Shown here piece after piece: positions 14,485-23,178 of a DNA stretch of 23,178 nt. Position 1 is the stretch's first letter; the number at the start of each line of letters is the position of its first letter. The stretch is taken from assembly GCA_002700485.1 (NCBI GenBank), contig PADU01000020.1, positions 18,812 to 41,989 of the forward strand, in the 5' to 3' direction. Source of the stretch: SAR116 cluster bacterium (GTDB taxonomy: Bacteria; Pseudomonadota; Alphaproteobacteria; Puniceispirillales; Puniceispirillaceae). The notes below the pieces were generated by a model that saw only the letters and a list, made by a program, of their open reading frames with translations, made no database searches and had not been told where the DNA came from. Position numbers and translations under genes: made by a program.

Positions 14485-17400
14485 CTATTGCGCAGAGGGG
14501 GCTGGCTCATCAACGCCGAGGATACGGCGGCGTTCATTACCTAGCCAATCTGGACTCAGGATATCTCTCAGCAGACCTGGGGCTAACGCAAATAAATTGA
14601 TGCCTACATCAGCATCATCTACATCTCCCGTCATCTTGAATTGGGTAGAAAATATTCCTGTTTTATCGATTCCTGTTAGCAACTCTCCAACAAATGGCAC
14701 GTACCCAATTAATTTGCTCAGCTGTTTAAGAGGAACCAAATCACCACTTATATCAACCTCTCTGTTCTCTTTGTCATAACTACCCAAAAAATGAACGCCA
14801 ACAGCCTCGCCAACAGCCCTGATTTTTTCCAACCTGAAAAGATCACCATCTGCAACAATGATTGCCTGCCCGTTTGAAAAATGGGTGCCCTCACCTTCAA
14901 CCAGTGAAGATAAACCAGCAACTGAAAGAACAGAAAAAGCACGAATAGCCTTTGGAGCCTCAACAACATGAAAGTCAGTAAGTTCTATTTCCGTAAGGTA
15001 TTTTGAAAAACTATCTCCACTAAAAGTTGTTGCCATCCGCAAGTTCCCGCCTCTAATTGTATCAGTTATCTGCAGCCCATCCAGAACACGTCCCCCATTT
15101 TTGGATGTGATCAGCAAAATATTTTCACCTGTATCTGAGGGGCTGTAAGTCAGCTCAGCTTCAGTACCACCAATAACGCCTACAGCTGTTAAAAATTCAC
15201 CTTGTTCCCCAAACAAAGCACCCAATGTACCTTCATTTAGCAACGGAAGCCCCTTTACAATCAGGCTGCCCCGCAGCTGTGCCTCTCCATCGCCCTTTTT
15301 TGTGGTCTGTCCCTCCAAATGACCGCTGAAGCTGATCTCTGGACCAAGAACGATCGCCTCAGATGTAATGTCAAATATAATATCCCGTCCTTTTGCTAGA
15401 CCTTCATGCCGGCGCAGTGGAATCAGATTAATCTGATCGCCCTCTGCTGTAACTTTCACCACTCCATCCTTATTCCGCTCAAGTAGCAATGTATCGATGC
15501 GGTGACCAGGCAGAATTATCTCTTCCAAATATCCGTGATTGATTGACATGTCAGCATCAAAAGCAAGGCGGCCCTTTACCTTCAGGCTGGACGAATTGAC
15601 ATCTATCGCTTCTATCTGCTGAAGCTTGTTATCTTCAAAAATCATCTGCATGTTTGCAGTTGCCGTCTCTCCGGGCAGCTTTGCCCAGTCGAGTAAAGGA
15701 AGCGATAAAGATGTATCCGTTGCGTCTGCAGTAATGCCTACTTTAAACAAACGTTCTCGTAGCTGACCTGTCACAGATACTTTTAACCTCATCGCCTGCT
15801 CGACAGGCAAATTATAACGGTCTTTAACATAGGCTGTTACAGTGGAATCGTTATTTGTCTTTATGATCAGATTCATATCATCATCTGATGTCTGATAAGC
15901 AAAATCAGTTTTCAGACCAGAAAGAATTCCAGACCCTGAAACCTGCGTACTGCCCTGCTGAAACGTCAACACGATATCGGCCTGTTCAAGTTTATGCTGA
16001 AGAGGTAAATTCTGGATGCTTGCATTTGCCATACTGCCATTAACAGCCACATCAGTAACTTTCAGTCTTTCGCCGGGGAAGGCAAGCGCAGCTAATTCCA
16101 TTGTGAATTCTGTCTCACCAGTAACCGGCTTACCCTCAAGCTTAAGCTTTTTCAGCTGGTTTATTCTCGAATGACCAAGAACAGACAGGACTGTGCTGAC
16201 ATCACCTTTTGCAATCAATCTGACATTGAGGTCCCGCTCGCGACTAACAGGGAAGAGTGGGCCGAAGCCTATTTTCGCCTGATTAACAGATAAATGCTCA
16301 ATTTGACCTTTTTCTATACTAATCTTCAGATGATTATCTTCAAATTTCAACAGGCCTGACAGGCTTGTTGCTGGTATTAAATTCTGATAAAGGCGAAATT
16401 TCGCATTATTGAACAAAACATCACCTGTCACAGAGACCAGCTTGGGCTGCTCTTCCTGCTCAGATATCATCAAATTTAGCTGACCTTCGCCAAAACTGCC
16501 TGATGAAATATGACGGTTCATCCATAAAGAGGTTTTTGAGGCCAATTGTTTTGGCCAGAGATGTTTAAACAATTCAATATCAAGAAATGTAGACGTTAAA
16601 GTTAGGTCTGTGACAAAAATATCATCTATTTTTTTTCTTGCGCCACTTAAACTTAACTGACCGGACTGTTTCAGATCGATCAACAGATTTTGAAGAATGG
16701 TGTCACTTCCCTGCTGGCGCAGGATAAGTTCAACTGACGGCACCCTGACGGTTGGCCCATAGCCGGTCACACGCATAAATCCATTACGAAGAGACAAGGC
16801 AGAAGCAACAGTTTCAACTTTTCCATCTGCCCCAACCTTTACATCAATAGAACCTTTCAGGGTGCCAACTACCGTCTGATACTGATCATCAGAATAAGAC
16901 AGCCTGATATTTGCATATTCACCTGAAAGATTCAGTCGAGAGAAGGTTAAAAGACCTTGTTTGGGCCTTAAATCACCCTCAAATTCGGCAGCCAAAGTTT
17001 TAAAACGTCCACCCTCAATATGCCTTGAAATCCAACTGCGTATATCAACCAACTGATCCTTTGGCCACACGGTCTGCAGTGCGGAAATAGATATATCCTC
17101 ACCTAATATTGTGCCTCTAAATTTCATTTCATCGGCATGAACAGAGAATAATTTTCCTGCCACCCTGACAGTCTGCTGGTCGGCTAGATTTGCTGATAAA
17201 TTGTGAATAACCAGAATATCTTCAGCTGCACTGTAATCCACCTTTGCCTGCAAATTTGAATAAACTGAAGTCAGTGGCTTGTCGTCTTTCCGGAGGGAGA
17301 GAAAACCATGTGATGATGACATTTCACCGCTAAGCACTGACAGGGATTGCCCCTCAAATGCGCCAGTCAACTCCATATCAACATCGCTGAATCTATGCTG

Positions 17401-18249
17401 TTCAAACCTATCTGCATGACCCATCAATTTTAGTAGTCTGGTCACATCAACATGCTTAGTTTTCAGCTCAAACAAACTAAGTGAAGACAGAAAATTGACG
17501 TTCAATGACAACTTGATTTGGGGTATAATCTGCCCCGTGTCGACAGGTTGAGACAGGCGCAGAGACAGATTGATCTCATCTGAGATGGTCCGTTTATCTG
17601 CTGGCCAGAATGACAAGGCCAGGTCAGAGAATTGTTCACTGTCTGGCTGGCCATCAACTGAAGATGAAATCATGAATTCATTTGCGGTCAGGGTTAAGCG
17701 CTGCAAGCCTGATGGCCACATGTCCCGGTAGCTTCTGGAGGCCTGTCCTGCAGTCTGCAGGCCGTCTGGCAGAGGAAAGACAACCAGGTGATTGAGCCAG
17801 CTGAATTCATTCAAAAATTTTAAGGACTGTTTCTGACGCTCTACTTTCAAAGTCTTTGCTCGCAAAGCAATTTCAACTGGCAAGGCGGTGCGCAAAGACC
17901 CAACGCCAAAGACCAGCTGAACAGTTTCAAAATTCAAATGTTGTTCTTGATAGATAAGGCTGGTATCCTCCAACTGTGCTGAAAGCTGAAAATGACTCAA
18001 ATCATACCTGAACGACACATCAGAAATATGTGTTTTGGCCCCTGGCAAGGCATCTGAAACCCTAGCGCTAATAAAGGCAGCAGGACCGCCCTTCTTCTCA
18101 ATTACATAAACAGCCGTACCAGCAGCAAGCAGCACTAGAATGATTGATGTCAGCAAGATGTAAATAAACCACTTGAGCCATCCATACAAGCTGGGAGGCT
18201 GTTTTCTCGCTTTTGCCAGCTTGCCAATATGAGGCGCTTGTTCACTCAC
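14485..18249 (-). CDS. AsmA-like/YhdP-type envelope protein (DUF3971 and AsmA_2 regions)
   Basis: A 1254-residue inner-membrane-anchored periplasmic protein. It has a basic cytoplasmic tip, one transmembrane segment (about 24-50) and then a long beta-rich body. The body shows repeated short amphipathic strands and phrases typical of AsmA/TamB/YhdP proteins, such as SDVSFRYDLSHFQLSAQLED near the start and NLSANLADQQTVRVAGKL further on. The C-terminal AsmA_2-like end has GFIKTDIRGGNLRMA-type strands and LKQLSKLIGYVPFVGELLTG. Family members are thought to form hydrophobic grooves that carry phospholipids to the outer membrane. That role is family knowledge, not visible here. It starts at GTG, with no nearby in-frame ATG and a weak ribosome site. 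It is divergent from bcp across a 178-bp gap. It could be called YhdP-like, but orthology is unproven. Confidence 0.82.
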   Translation of the reverse strand: MSEQAPHIGKLAKARKQPPSLYGWLKWFIYILLTSIILVLLAAGTAVYVIEKKGGPAAFISARVSDALPGAKTHISDVSFRYDLSHFQLSAQLEDTSLIYQEQHLNFETVQLVFGVGSLRTALPVEIALRAKTLKVERQKQSLKFLNEFSWLNHLVVFPLPDGLQTAGQASRSYRDMWPSGLQRLTLTANEFMISSSVDGQPDSEQFSDLALSFWPADKRTISDEINLSLRLSQPVDTGQIIPQIKLSLNVNFLSSLSLFELKTKHVDVTRLLKLMGHADRFEQHRFSDVDMELTGAFEGQSLSVLSGEMSSSHGFLSLRKDDKPLTSVYSNLQAKVDYSAAEDILVIHNLSANLADQQTVRVAGKLFSVHADEMKFRGTILGEDISISALQTVWPKDQLVDIRSWISRHIEGGRFKTLAAEFEGDLRPKQGLLTFSRLNLSGEYANIRLSYSDDQYQTVVGTLKGSIDVKVGADGKVETVASALSLRNGFMRVTGYGPTVRVPSVELILRQQGSDTILQNLLIDLKQSGQLSLSGARKKIDDIFVTDLTLTSTFLDIELFKHLWPKQLASKTSLWMNRHISSGSFGEGQLNLMISEQEEQPKLVSVTGDVLFNNAKFRLYQNLIPATSLSGLLKFEDNHLKISIEKGQIEHLSVNQAKIGFGPLFPVSRERDLNVRLIAKGDVSTVLSVLGHSRINQLKKLKLEGKPVTGETEFTMELAALAFPGERLKVTDVAVNGSMANASIQNLPLQHKLEQADIVLTFQQGSTQVSGSGILSGLKTDFAYQTSDDDMNLIIKTNNDSTVTAYVKDRYNLPVEQAMRLKVSVTGQLRERLFKVGITADATDTSLSLPLLDWAKLPGETATANMQMIFEDNKLQQIEAIDVNSSSLKVKGRLAFDADMSINHGYLEEIILPGHRIDTLLLERNKDGVVKVTAEGDQINLIPLRRHEGLAKGRDIIFDITSEAIVLGPEISFSGHLEGQTTKKGDGEAQLRGSLIVKGLPLLNEGTLGALFGEQGEFLTAVGVIGGTEAELTYSPSDTGENILLITSKNGGRVLDGLQITDTIRGGNLRMATTFSGDSFSKYLTEIELTDFHVVEAPKAIRAFSVLSVAGLSSLVEGEGTHFSNGQAIIVADGDLFRLEKIRAVGEAVGVHFLGSYDKENREVDISGDLVPLKQLSKLIGYVPFVGELLTGIDKTGIFSTQFKMTGDVDDADVGINLFALAPGLLRDILSPDWLGNERRRILGVDEPAPSAQ

Positions 18250-18427
18250 TGAATTTTGCCCGGCTTATTTAGTTGTGTGCTATACACTGTCGCCCCCAAT
18301 TGACGTCGTCATATATGAAACTTCAGATTACCAACCTTTACATGCAGTTTTATATGACTTTTTTTGTTATCATTCTATATGAATTCAAAAACATAGTTTT
18401 TGCGCTGACGGAAATGGAGACAAAAGC
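18250..18427. promoter_or_regulatory. Divergent intergenic region with an 11-bp palindrome
   Basis: This A/T-rich 178-bp gap must hold promoters for both the AsmA-like gene (minus) and bcp (plus). It contains the palindrome TGACGTCGTCA (18301-18311), a possible operator half-way to the AsmA-like gene. A TATATG at 18376-18381 could be a -10 for bcp, but its -35 is poor. No confident promoter was placed. Confidence 0.3.
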
Positions 18428-18889
18428 ATGCTAGCAACAGGACAGAATGCCCCGCTTTTTTCATTGCCTACTGATCAAGGCAACTTTAGTTTGGCAGAAC
18501 ATCATGGCAAAAATGTGATTATATTCTTTTTTCCAAAAGCTGACACTTCCGGCTGCACAAAGGAAGCCATAACATTTTCTGAACTCAAAGCTGAGTTTGA
18601 AGCTGCCAATTCTCTTGTGATCGGAATTTCGAAAGACACACCTGAAAAACAGGCTAAATTTCGGGCGAAGCATAATCTAAGTTGCCTTCTCGGTGCAGAT
18701 TTTAACACTGATGTGTGTGAACAGTTTGGTGTGTGGGTCGAAAAATCTATGTATGGCAGAACCTATATGGGCATTCAAAGAGCAACCTTCATCATTAATG
18801 CAGATGGTAAAATCGGGCAGGTGTGGCCGAAAGTAAAAGTAGCGGGTCATGCAGAAGATGTTCTTGATCATTTGCGCGCTGGCGGTTGA
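18428..18889 (+). CDS. bcp: Thioredoxin-dependent peroxiredoxin, BCP/PrxQ family
   Basis: Reduces hydrogen peroxide and organic hydroperoxides in the cytosol. The 153-residue length is typical for the family. The universal peroxiredoxin motif PxxxTxxC is present as PKADTSGC (Pro36, Thr40, Cys43), with RATFIINADGKI and a Trp/Lys-rich C-terminal segment as in BCP. Most PrxQ proteins have a resolving cysteine five residues after the peroxidatic one. Here that position is Ile48 (GCTKEAITF). Cys86 and Cys97 remain, so this is either a variant using another resolving cysteine or a one-cysteine enzyme. GGAGA lies about seven bases before the ATG. The DUF455 gene follows 26 bases later on the same strand, suggesting a stress-related pair. 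Confidence 0.95.
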   Translation: MLATGQNAPLFSLPTDQGNFSLAEHHGKNVIIFFFPKADTSGCTKEAITFSELKAEFEAANSLVIGISKDTPEKQAKFRAKHNLSCLLGADFNTDVCEQFGVWVEKSMYGRTYMGIQRATFIINADGKIGQVWPKVKVAGHAEDVLDHLRAGG

Positions 18890-18915
18890 TCTGTCTTTAC
18901 TAAAGGCTAAGTCTG

Positions 18916-19737
18916 ATGAGTGATATATGCCCGGATCTTCTAAACGCGTTCAATTGCCCTGACACCAAAAAAAAAGCTGAATTGACACGGGCCTTATTCA
19001 AAGGCGTAAATGATGGGCAGTATAACTGTGTATTACCATGTTTCTTTCCAGATCGTCCGGGGCGACCCAATAAGCCGGAACTGCTTGCCCCAAAACATGT
19101 CCCCAGACGCCGCATATCAACCGGAAGAACAGGCCGCGTCGCTCTTTTGCATGCTATCGCACATATTGAGCTGAACGCTATCGATCTAGCCCTTGATATG
19201 GCAGGTCGATATGCAGCTTATGGCCTGCCTTTTGATTTTGTTCGTGACTGGTTGTTTGTTGCAAATGACGAAGCCAAACATTTTATGTTACTCAGTGACC
19301 GTCTGGAAAGTCTAGACAGTTTCTACGGTGCTTTGCCTGCACATGACGGCCTGTGGGAAGCCGCATTAGCCACACGCGAAGATTTGGCAGGCAGATTGGC
19401 AATCGCCCCGCTTGTGCTGGAAGCACGAGGACTGGATGTTACCCCGCAACTAATCGACAAGGTAAAATCAGTAGGTGATGAAGCCAGCGCAGAGCTTCTG
19501 CAGATCATTATGGAAGATGAGGTTAGCCATGTGGCCACAGGGAAACGCTGGTTTGACTTTGTCTGCGGATGCGAACGGCGCGATCCTATAAGCAGCTGGC
19601 AAGGCCTCGTCAGGCAATATTTCAAGGGTGATTTAAAACCGCCCTTTAATATTGAAGCGCGAAAAGCTGCCAGGTTTTCAGCCGCCTTTTATGGCCCTCT
19701 TGCTGCCGGACGTTCCTCACTTCAGCCACCGTCTTGA
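18916..19737 (+). CDS. DUF455 family ferritin-like protein
   Basis: A 273-residue member of the DUF455 (COG2833) group, whose fold is ferritin-like and predicted to hold a di-iron site. Candidate ligands are visible on successive helices: Glu85 in AHIELNAIDLALD, Glu119 and His122 in NDEAKHFMLL, Glu169 in LEARGLDVTP, and Glu202 and His205 in EDEVSHVATG. The N-terminal part has PGRPxKPELLAPKHVPRR, a conserved-looking stretch before the helices. Function is not established for the family; it may be an oxygenase or iron-linked protein. It follows bcp closely. Its last 16 bases overlap the end of prfB on the other strand, so the two transcripts are complementary at their 3' ends. The start has only a weak AAAGG about 10 bases upstream. 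Confidence 0.9.
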   Translation: MSDICPDLLNAFNCPDTKKKAELTRALFKGVNDGQYNCVLPCFFPDRPGRPNKPELLAPKHVPRRRISTGRTGRVALLHAIAHIELNAIDLALDMAGRYAAYGLPFDFVRDWLFVANDEAKHFMLLSDRLESLDSFYGALPAHDGLWEAALATREDLAGRLAIAPLVLEARGLDVTPQLIDKVKSVGDEASAELLQIIMEDEVSHVATGKRWFDFVCGCERRDPISSWQGLVRQYFKGDLKPPFNIEARKAARFSAAFYGPLAAGRSSLQPPS

Positions 19738-20843
19738 GCACGAGTTGGTCCCACTCTAGCAGCCAGGCTGGCTTCGATAAAATCATCTAGCTCACCATCG
19801 AGTACCGCTTGGCTGTTCCCTTTCTCAACATTGGTCCGCAGATCCTTAACCATCTGATAGGGATGCAACACATAAGATCTGATCTGGCTGCCCCAGCCGA
19901 TATCAGACTTTGTTGCATTATTATCCATAGCGGCCTGTTCACGCTTTTGCAATTCAAGCTCATATATCCGGGCTTTCAGCATATTCAGGGCTGTTGCTCT
20001 ATTCCGATGCTGGCTGCGGTCAGATTGACATTGCACCACAATATTCGTAGGAATATGTGTTATACGTATAGCTGAGTCTGTCGTGTTTACATGTTGCCCG
20101 CCTGCACCAGATGCCCGGTAGGTGTCAACTCGTAAGTCTTTTTCCTCCAAAGCTACGTCAATATTATCATCAACCTCAGGATAGACCCAAACTGAAGCAA
20201 AGCTGGTATGACGCCGGGCTGAGCTGTCATAAGGTGAAATTCTGACTAGGCGATGTACGCCCGATTCTGTTTTTATCCACCCATAAGCATTGACCCCCAT
20301 GACCCGCAAAGTCGCTGACTTTATGCCAGCCTCTTCACCATCACTCTCTTCGATTGTTTCGAGCTTAAACCCCCGCGCCTCTGCCCACCGGGAATACATC
20401 CGCAGAAGCATTGCAGCCCAATCTTGGGCTTCTGTGCCACCGGCTCCTGGATGAATTTCGATAAAGCAGTTATTACCATCCGCTTCGCCAGACAACAGGC
20501 TTTCAAGCTGTTTTTTACCGGCGATTTCAGCCAGACGGGCCAATTCTGCATTTGCTTCATCAACCAATTCTATGTCATTCTCTTCTTCAGCCAGCTGAAT
20601 TAAATCCATCTGGTCCTGAAGCTCTGTTTCGAGCTCTTTGATGGCTGCAATCTGCTGATCCAGATGGGTCTTTTCGCGCATCACACGCTGTGCATTTTCC
20701 TGACTGCTCCAAAAATTAGGTGAGGATATCTGCGCCTCCAATGCAGCGGCGCGGCCGAGAGCCGTATCCCAGCCAACATGTTTGCGCAACAGGTCTATAG
20801 CAGATTTTATTGTTTCAATAGCAGCCAGTGTTTCAGCCTGCAT
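19722..20843 (-). CDS. prfB: Peptide chain release factor 2
   Basis: Terminates translation at UGA and UAA on the ribosome. The 373-residue product has an N-terminal coiled coil, HPGAGGTEAQDWA (131-143), the catalytic GGQ (248-250, in SGAGGQHVNTTDSA) and the stop-codon-reading tripeptide region RISPYDSSARRHTSF, where the classic SPF is SPY (203-205). It aligns with RF2, not RF1, which would have PxT. Many bacteria control prfB by a +1 frameshift at an early UGA. Here the frame runs unbroken from the ATG, with AGGG about 11 bases upstream, so that control is absent, as is usual in alphaproteobacteria. It lies 49 bases after mrcA on the same strand, a pairing common in this class. Its own stop is UGA, one of its cognate codons. 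Confidence 0.97.
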   Translation of the reverse strand: MQAETLAAIETIKSAIDLLRKHVGWDTALGRAAALEAQISSPNFWSSQENAQRVMREKTHLDQQIAAIKELETELQDQMDLIQLAEEENDIELVDEANAELARLAEIAGKKQLESLLSGEADGNNCFIEIHPGAGGTEAQDWAAMLLRMYSRWAEARGFKLETIEESDGEEAGIKSATLRVMGVNAYGWIKTESGVHRLVRISPYDSSARRHTSFASVWVYPEVDDNIDVALEEKDLRVDTYRASGAGGQHVNTTDSAIRITHIPTNIVVQCQSDRSQHRNRATALNMLKARIYELELQKREQAAMDNNATKSDIGWGSQIRSYVLHPYQMVKDLRTNVEKGNSQAVLDGELDDFIEASLAARVGPTRAQDGG

Positions 20844-20892
20844 AATAATATCAGCCCTTCAATGAACTCAAGAACGTCTTATGAGTGGGGTA

Positions 20893-23178
20893 TCAATACA
20901 AAGCAGGAGCGTCAACTATTGAAGGGCTTTCAGCTCCTGGAATATCAATCACAATAGTCGATTTGGGCCGCTGGCCTGGCTTAAACACTTCCATAACGGC
21001 CATTTCATGATCAGGCAGCACCCGCTCACCTGTTTCTGCATGAACAGGCACAAGAGTAATGCCACCAGGCCGACGGAACGGAATTAATGGCTTATCTTCA
21101 AGCGCGTCAATTATAAACTGCTTAAAGATAGGCACAGCTGCTGTTGAACCAGTTTCACGCTTCCCTAATGGCCGCGGCATATCATAGCCAACATACACTC
21201 CTGCGACTAGATCAGGTGAAAAACCGATAAACCAAGCATTTGTATTGTCGTTTGTGGTTCCTGTTTTTCCTGCAACAACAAGACCAGAATCAGCAATGCG
21301 CCTTCCAGTGCCCCTCTTAATCACACCTTCCAACATTGAGACCATTTGATAAGCCGATGCAGGATCTGTCAGCTGTGCCCGCAGATCATTAATCTCTGGA
21401 ACTGGCTGGTTATCCCAGCCCACTGGCGCATCACAGGCGGAACAATCCCGTTTATCATGACGCTTGAGGGTCTGGCCAAATCGATCCTGAATTCGATCAA
21501 TAAGGCTAACATCTATCTGTTTGCCCCCATTCACAAGCTGACCGTACGCAGAAGTGAGTTTCAGAAGTGTTGTCTCACCCGCACCAAGTGACATAGACAA
21601 AAAGGGAGGCAAATCTTCATTGATACCAAACCTTTTTGCATAATCCTGTACAATAGGCATACCGACAGCCATCGCCAAACGCGCAGTCATCAAATTCCTT
21701 GATTTTTCGATACCAACCCGCATGATTGAAGGGCCATAAAAGCGCCTTGTATAGTTTGCAGGCTTCCATTTTGGCTTGCCTGTCCCTTGATCAACAACCA
21801 AAGGCGCATCAAGAATCCGGGTTGTTGGCGCATAGCCCTGATCAAGAGCAGCCAGATAGACAAAAGGTTTGAAAGCAGATCCTGGCTGACGTTTGGCCTG
21901 CGTTGCTCGGTTAAATTCAGACACTCTGAAATCATACCCACCTGTCAAGGCGAGCAATCGGCCAGTATGAGGGTCGAGCGCAACAAGGGCCCCCTCAACC
22001 AAAGGGCGTTGACCCAAGGCAAAAACATCGCTGGCAAAAACCACACCATCTGTTGTCAGATCAGGTGCTTCAACAGGCCGTTGGACAATTACGATGTCAT
22101 CTGCAGTTAAAACTTGCTTCAGACTGGTAATCTTTGGCGGTCTGGTGCCATCAGCTCGGCGAGGCGGATAGGCCCATGAGGCAAGAGTAAATGGGATCAC
22201 CGCCGTCTGCCCCTGCACATAGATCTGAACCTGCTGGTCATCAACTTTCGTCACAAGTGCAGCAAACCTGTTTTCAGGTAGCTTCTCTGTCAATAATTGC
22301 AGCTGCACGTCAACAGGCTTTGCCGGATCAAGCCTAGCTAATGGACCACGCCATCCCTGCCGCCTATCAAGTGCTTCCAACCCCTCGCGCAAGGCACGTT
22401 CAGCCTTCATCTGTAACTGCGGATCAATTGTTGTACGAACAGACAAACCACCTTCATATAAGACTTTTGTGCCATAAGTTTCAGCAAGCTCACGACGGAC
22501 CTCTTCCGTAAAATAAGGTGCATTTGCGCTATCCGAACCAGAAGCCTTTTTTACACCCAGCGGCTTTGATCCTGCCAAGGCTGTCTGCTCAGCTGTGATA
22601 TACCCATTTTCCTGCATCTGCCGCAGAACCCAGTTGCGTCGCCCCAACGCCGCCTTGGTTCGTCTGGCTGGGTGGTAATTTGAGGGAGCTTTCGGCAGAG
22701 CTGCTAAATAGGCCATTTCGTGCAGCTCGAGCTGGTCAAGTGCTTTGTCAAAATAATTGAGCGCTGCCGCCGCAACACCGTAGCTGCCATATCCCAGATA
22801 AATTTCATTTAGGTATAGGGCTAGAATTTGTTGTTTGCTAAAAGCACGTTCCATGCGAATAGCCAGGATCGCTTCCTTTATCTTTCGGTCAAAAGACAGT
22901 TCATTGCTTAATAGGAAGTTTTTTGCCACTTGCTGAGTGATAGTTGACGCACCTATGGGTCGCCGCCCAGTTCCCAGAGCTGCCAGATTGGTCAGGCTAG
23001 CCCGCACTAGCGCAACAGGGTCAACCCCAGGATGAGCAAAAAATGACTTATCCTCTGCAGACAAGAAAGCGTGAAGCAGTTGTGGCGGCATCGCCTTCAC
23101 CGGCACAAAAAGGCGTTTCTGTGTTGCAAATTCAGCCAGCAACGCGCCATTGCCTGCGTAAACGCGTGTCGCCACAGG
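20893..23178 (-). CDS. mrcA: Penicillin-binding protein 1A, partial (5' end outside window)
   Basis: Bifunctional peptidoglycan glycosyltransferase/transpeptidase anchored in the inner membrane. The frame is open to the window edge, so the N-terminal tip and membrane anchor (likely 50-80 residues) are missing; the GTG at 23175 is an internal Val. The GT51 domain shows the catalytic-Glu motif SAEDKSFFAHPGVDP, then GASTITQQVAKNFLL and RKIKEAILAIRME. An OB-like insertion follows. The transpeptidase has SxxK as GSAFKPF (nucleophile Ser codon 21877-21879), SxN as KSRN, and KTG as AGKTGTTNDNTNAWF. All catalytic motifs seem intact. The C-terminal tail is short and polar. The next gene on the strand is prfB. 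Length and insertion fit PBP1A more than PBP1B or 1C. Confidence 0.96.
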   Translation of the reverse strand, partial: PVATRVYAGNGALLAEFATQKRLFVPVKAMPPQLLHAFLSAEDKSFFAHPGVDPVALVRASLTNLAALGTGRRPIGASTITQQVAKNFLLSNELSFDRKIKEAILAIRMERAFSKQQILALYLNEIYLGYGSYGVAAAALNYFDKALDQLELHEMAYLAALPKAPSNYHPARRTKAALGRRNWVLRQMQENGYITAEQTALAGSKPLGVKKASGSDSANAPYFTEEVRRELAETYGTKVLYEGGLSVRTTIDPQLQMKAERALREGLEALDRRQGWRGPLARLDPAKPVDVQLQLLTEKLPENRFAALVTKVDDQQVQIYVQGQTAVIPFTLASWAYPPRRADGTRPPKITSLKQVLTADDIVIVQRPVEAPDLTTDGVVFASDVFALGQRPLVEGALVALDPHTGRLLALTGGYDFRVSEFNRATQAKRQPGSAFKPFVYLAALDQGYAPTTRILDAPLVVDQGTGKPKWKPANYTRRFYGPSIMRVGIEKSRNLMTARLAMAVGMPIVQDYAKRFGINEDLPPFLSMSLGAGETTLLKLTSAYGQLVNGGKQIDVSLIDRIQDRFGQTLKRHDKRDCSACDAPVGWDNQPVPEINDLRAQLTDPASAYQMVSMLEGVIKRGTGRRIADSGLVVAGKTGTTNDNTNAWFIGFSPDLVAGVYVGYDMPRPLGKRETGSTAAVPIFKQFIIDALEDKPLIPFRRPGGITLVPVHAETGERVLPDHEMAVMEVFKPGQRPKSTIVIDIPGAESPSIVDAPALY

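Noticed and set aside
14378..14779. Plus-strand 133-codon frame at the tyrS/AsmA-like junction
   Set aside because: It overlaps the tyrS end in another frame and is antisense to the AsmA-like gene; the composition is shadow-like.
20700..20843. Programmed +1 frameshift in prfB
   Set aside because: I looked for an early in-frame UGA with a slippery CTT; the frame is continuous from the ATG through the GGQ motif.

Overview
The window looks like a stretch of an alphaproteobacterial chromosome. A marine SAR116/Puniceispirillum-like lineage is my best guess, but that is inferred from gene style and order, not shown. Supporting signs are the mrcA-prfB gene pair with an unshifted RF2, the form of MnmA and of the cysteine desulfurase, and moderate base composition. 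The window has two parts that meet at a tRNA gene.

Part A (1 to about 8620) is accessory. Four tightly packed plus-strand genes and one separate gene form a type I secretion locus: a TolC-like outer-membrane channel, an ABC exporter ATPase/permease, an HlyD-type adaptor, then after a 217-bp gap a 1005-residue secreted protein, and finally a small exported protein coupled to it by an ATGA overlap. The 1005-residue protein is the centrepiece. It has flagellin-like N- and C-terminal regions, and between them a complete serralysin-type (metzincin) zinc protease with RTX calcium-binding repeats. It therefore resembles a protease-bearing flagellin whose gene sits with a type I exporter instead of flagellar genes. 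Directly after the small gene lies a decayed fragment of a mobile-element primase-polymerase, and then the 3' end of a tRNA gene with anticodon CAT. This layout fits a genomic island inserted at a tRNA 3' end.

Part B (about 8621 to 23178) is core genome with higher G+C. A minus-strand set cysE, cysteine desulfurase, 2Fe-2S ferredoxin, mnmA covers cysteine synthesis, sulfur mobilisation, Fe-S electron transfer and tRNA thiolation, with the tRNA downstream on the same strand. Divergent from cysE are an alpha/beta-hydrolase-fold protein, which has lost two of three triad residues by family comparison, and tyrS. A large AsmA/YhdP-like envelope protein runs toward tyrS. Divergent from it are a BCP/PrxQ peroxiredoxin and a DUF455 ferritin-like protein. 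The latter overlaps the 3' end of prfB, which follows mrcA (penicillin-binding protein 1A, 5' end outside the window).

I saw no CRISPR array, rRNA, insertion sequence or intact integrase. No gene-free stretch exceeds 300 bases; the 8256-8620 interval holds the primase-polymerase remnant.
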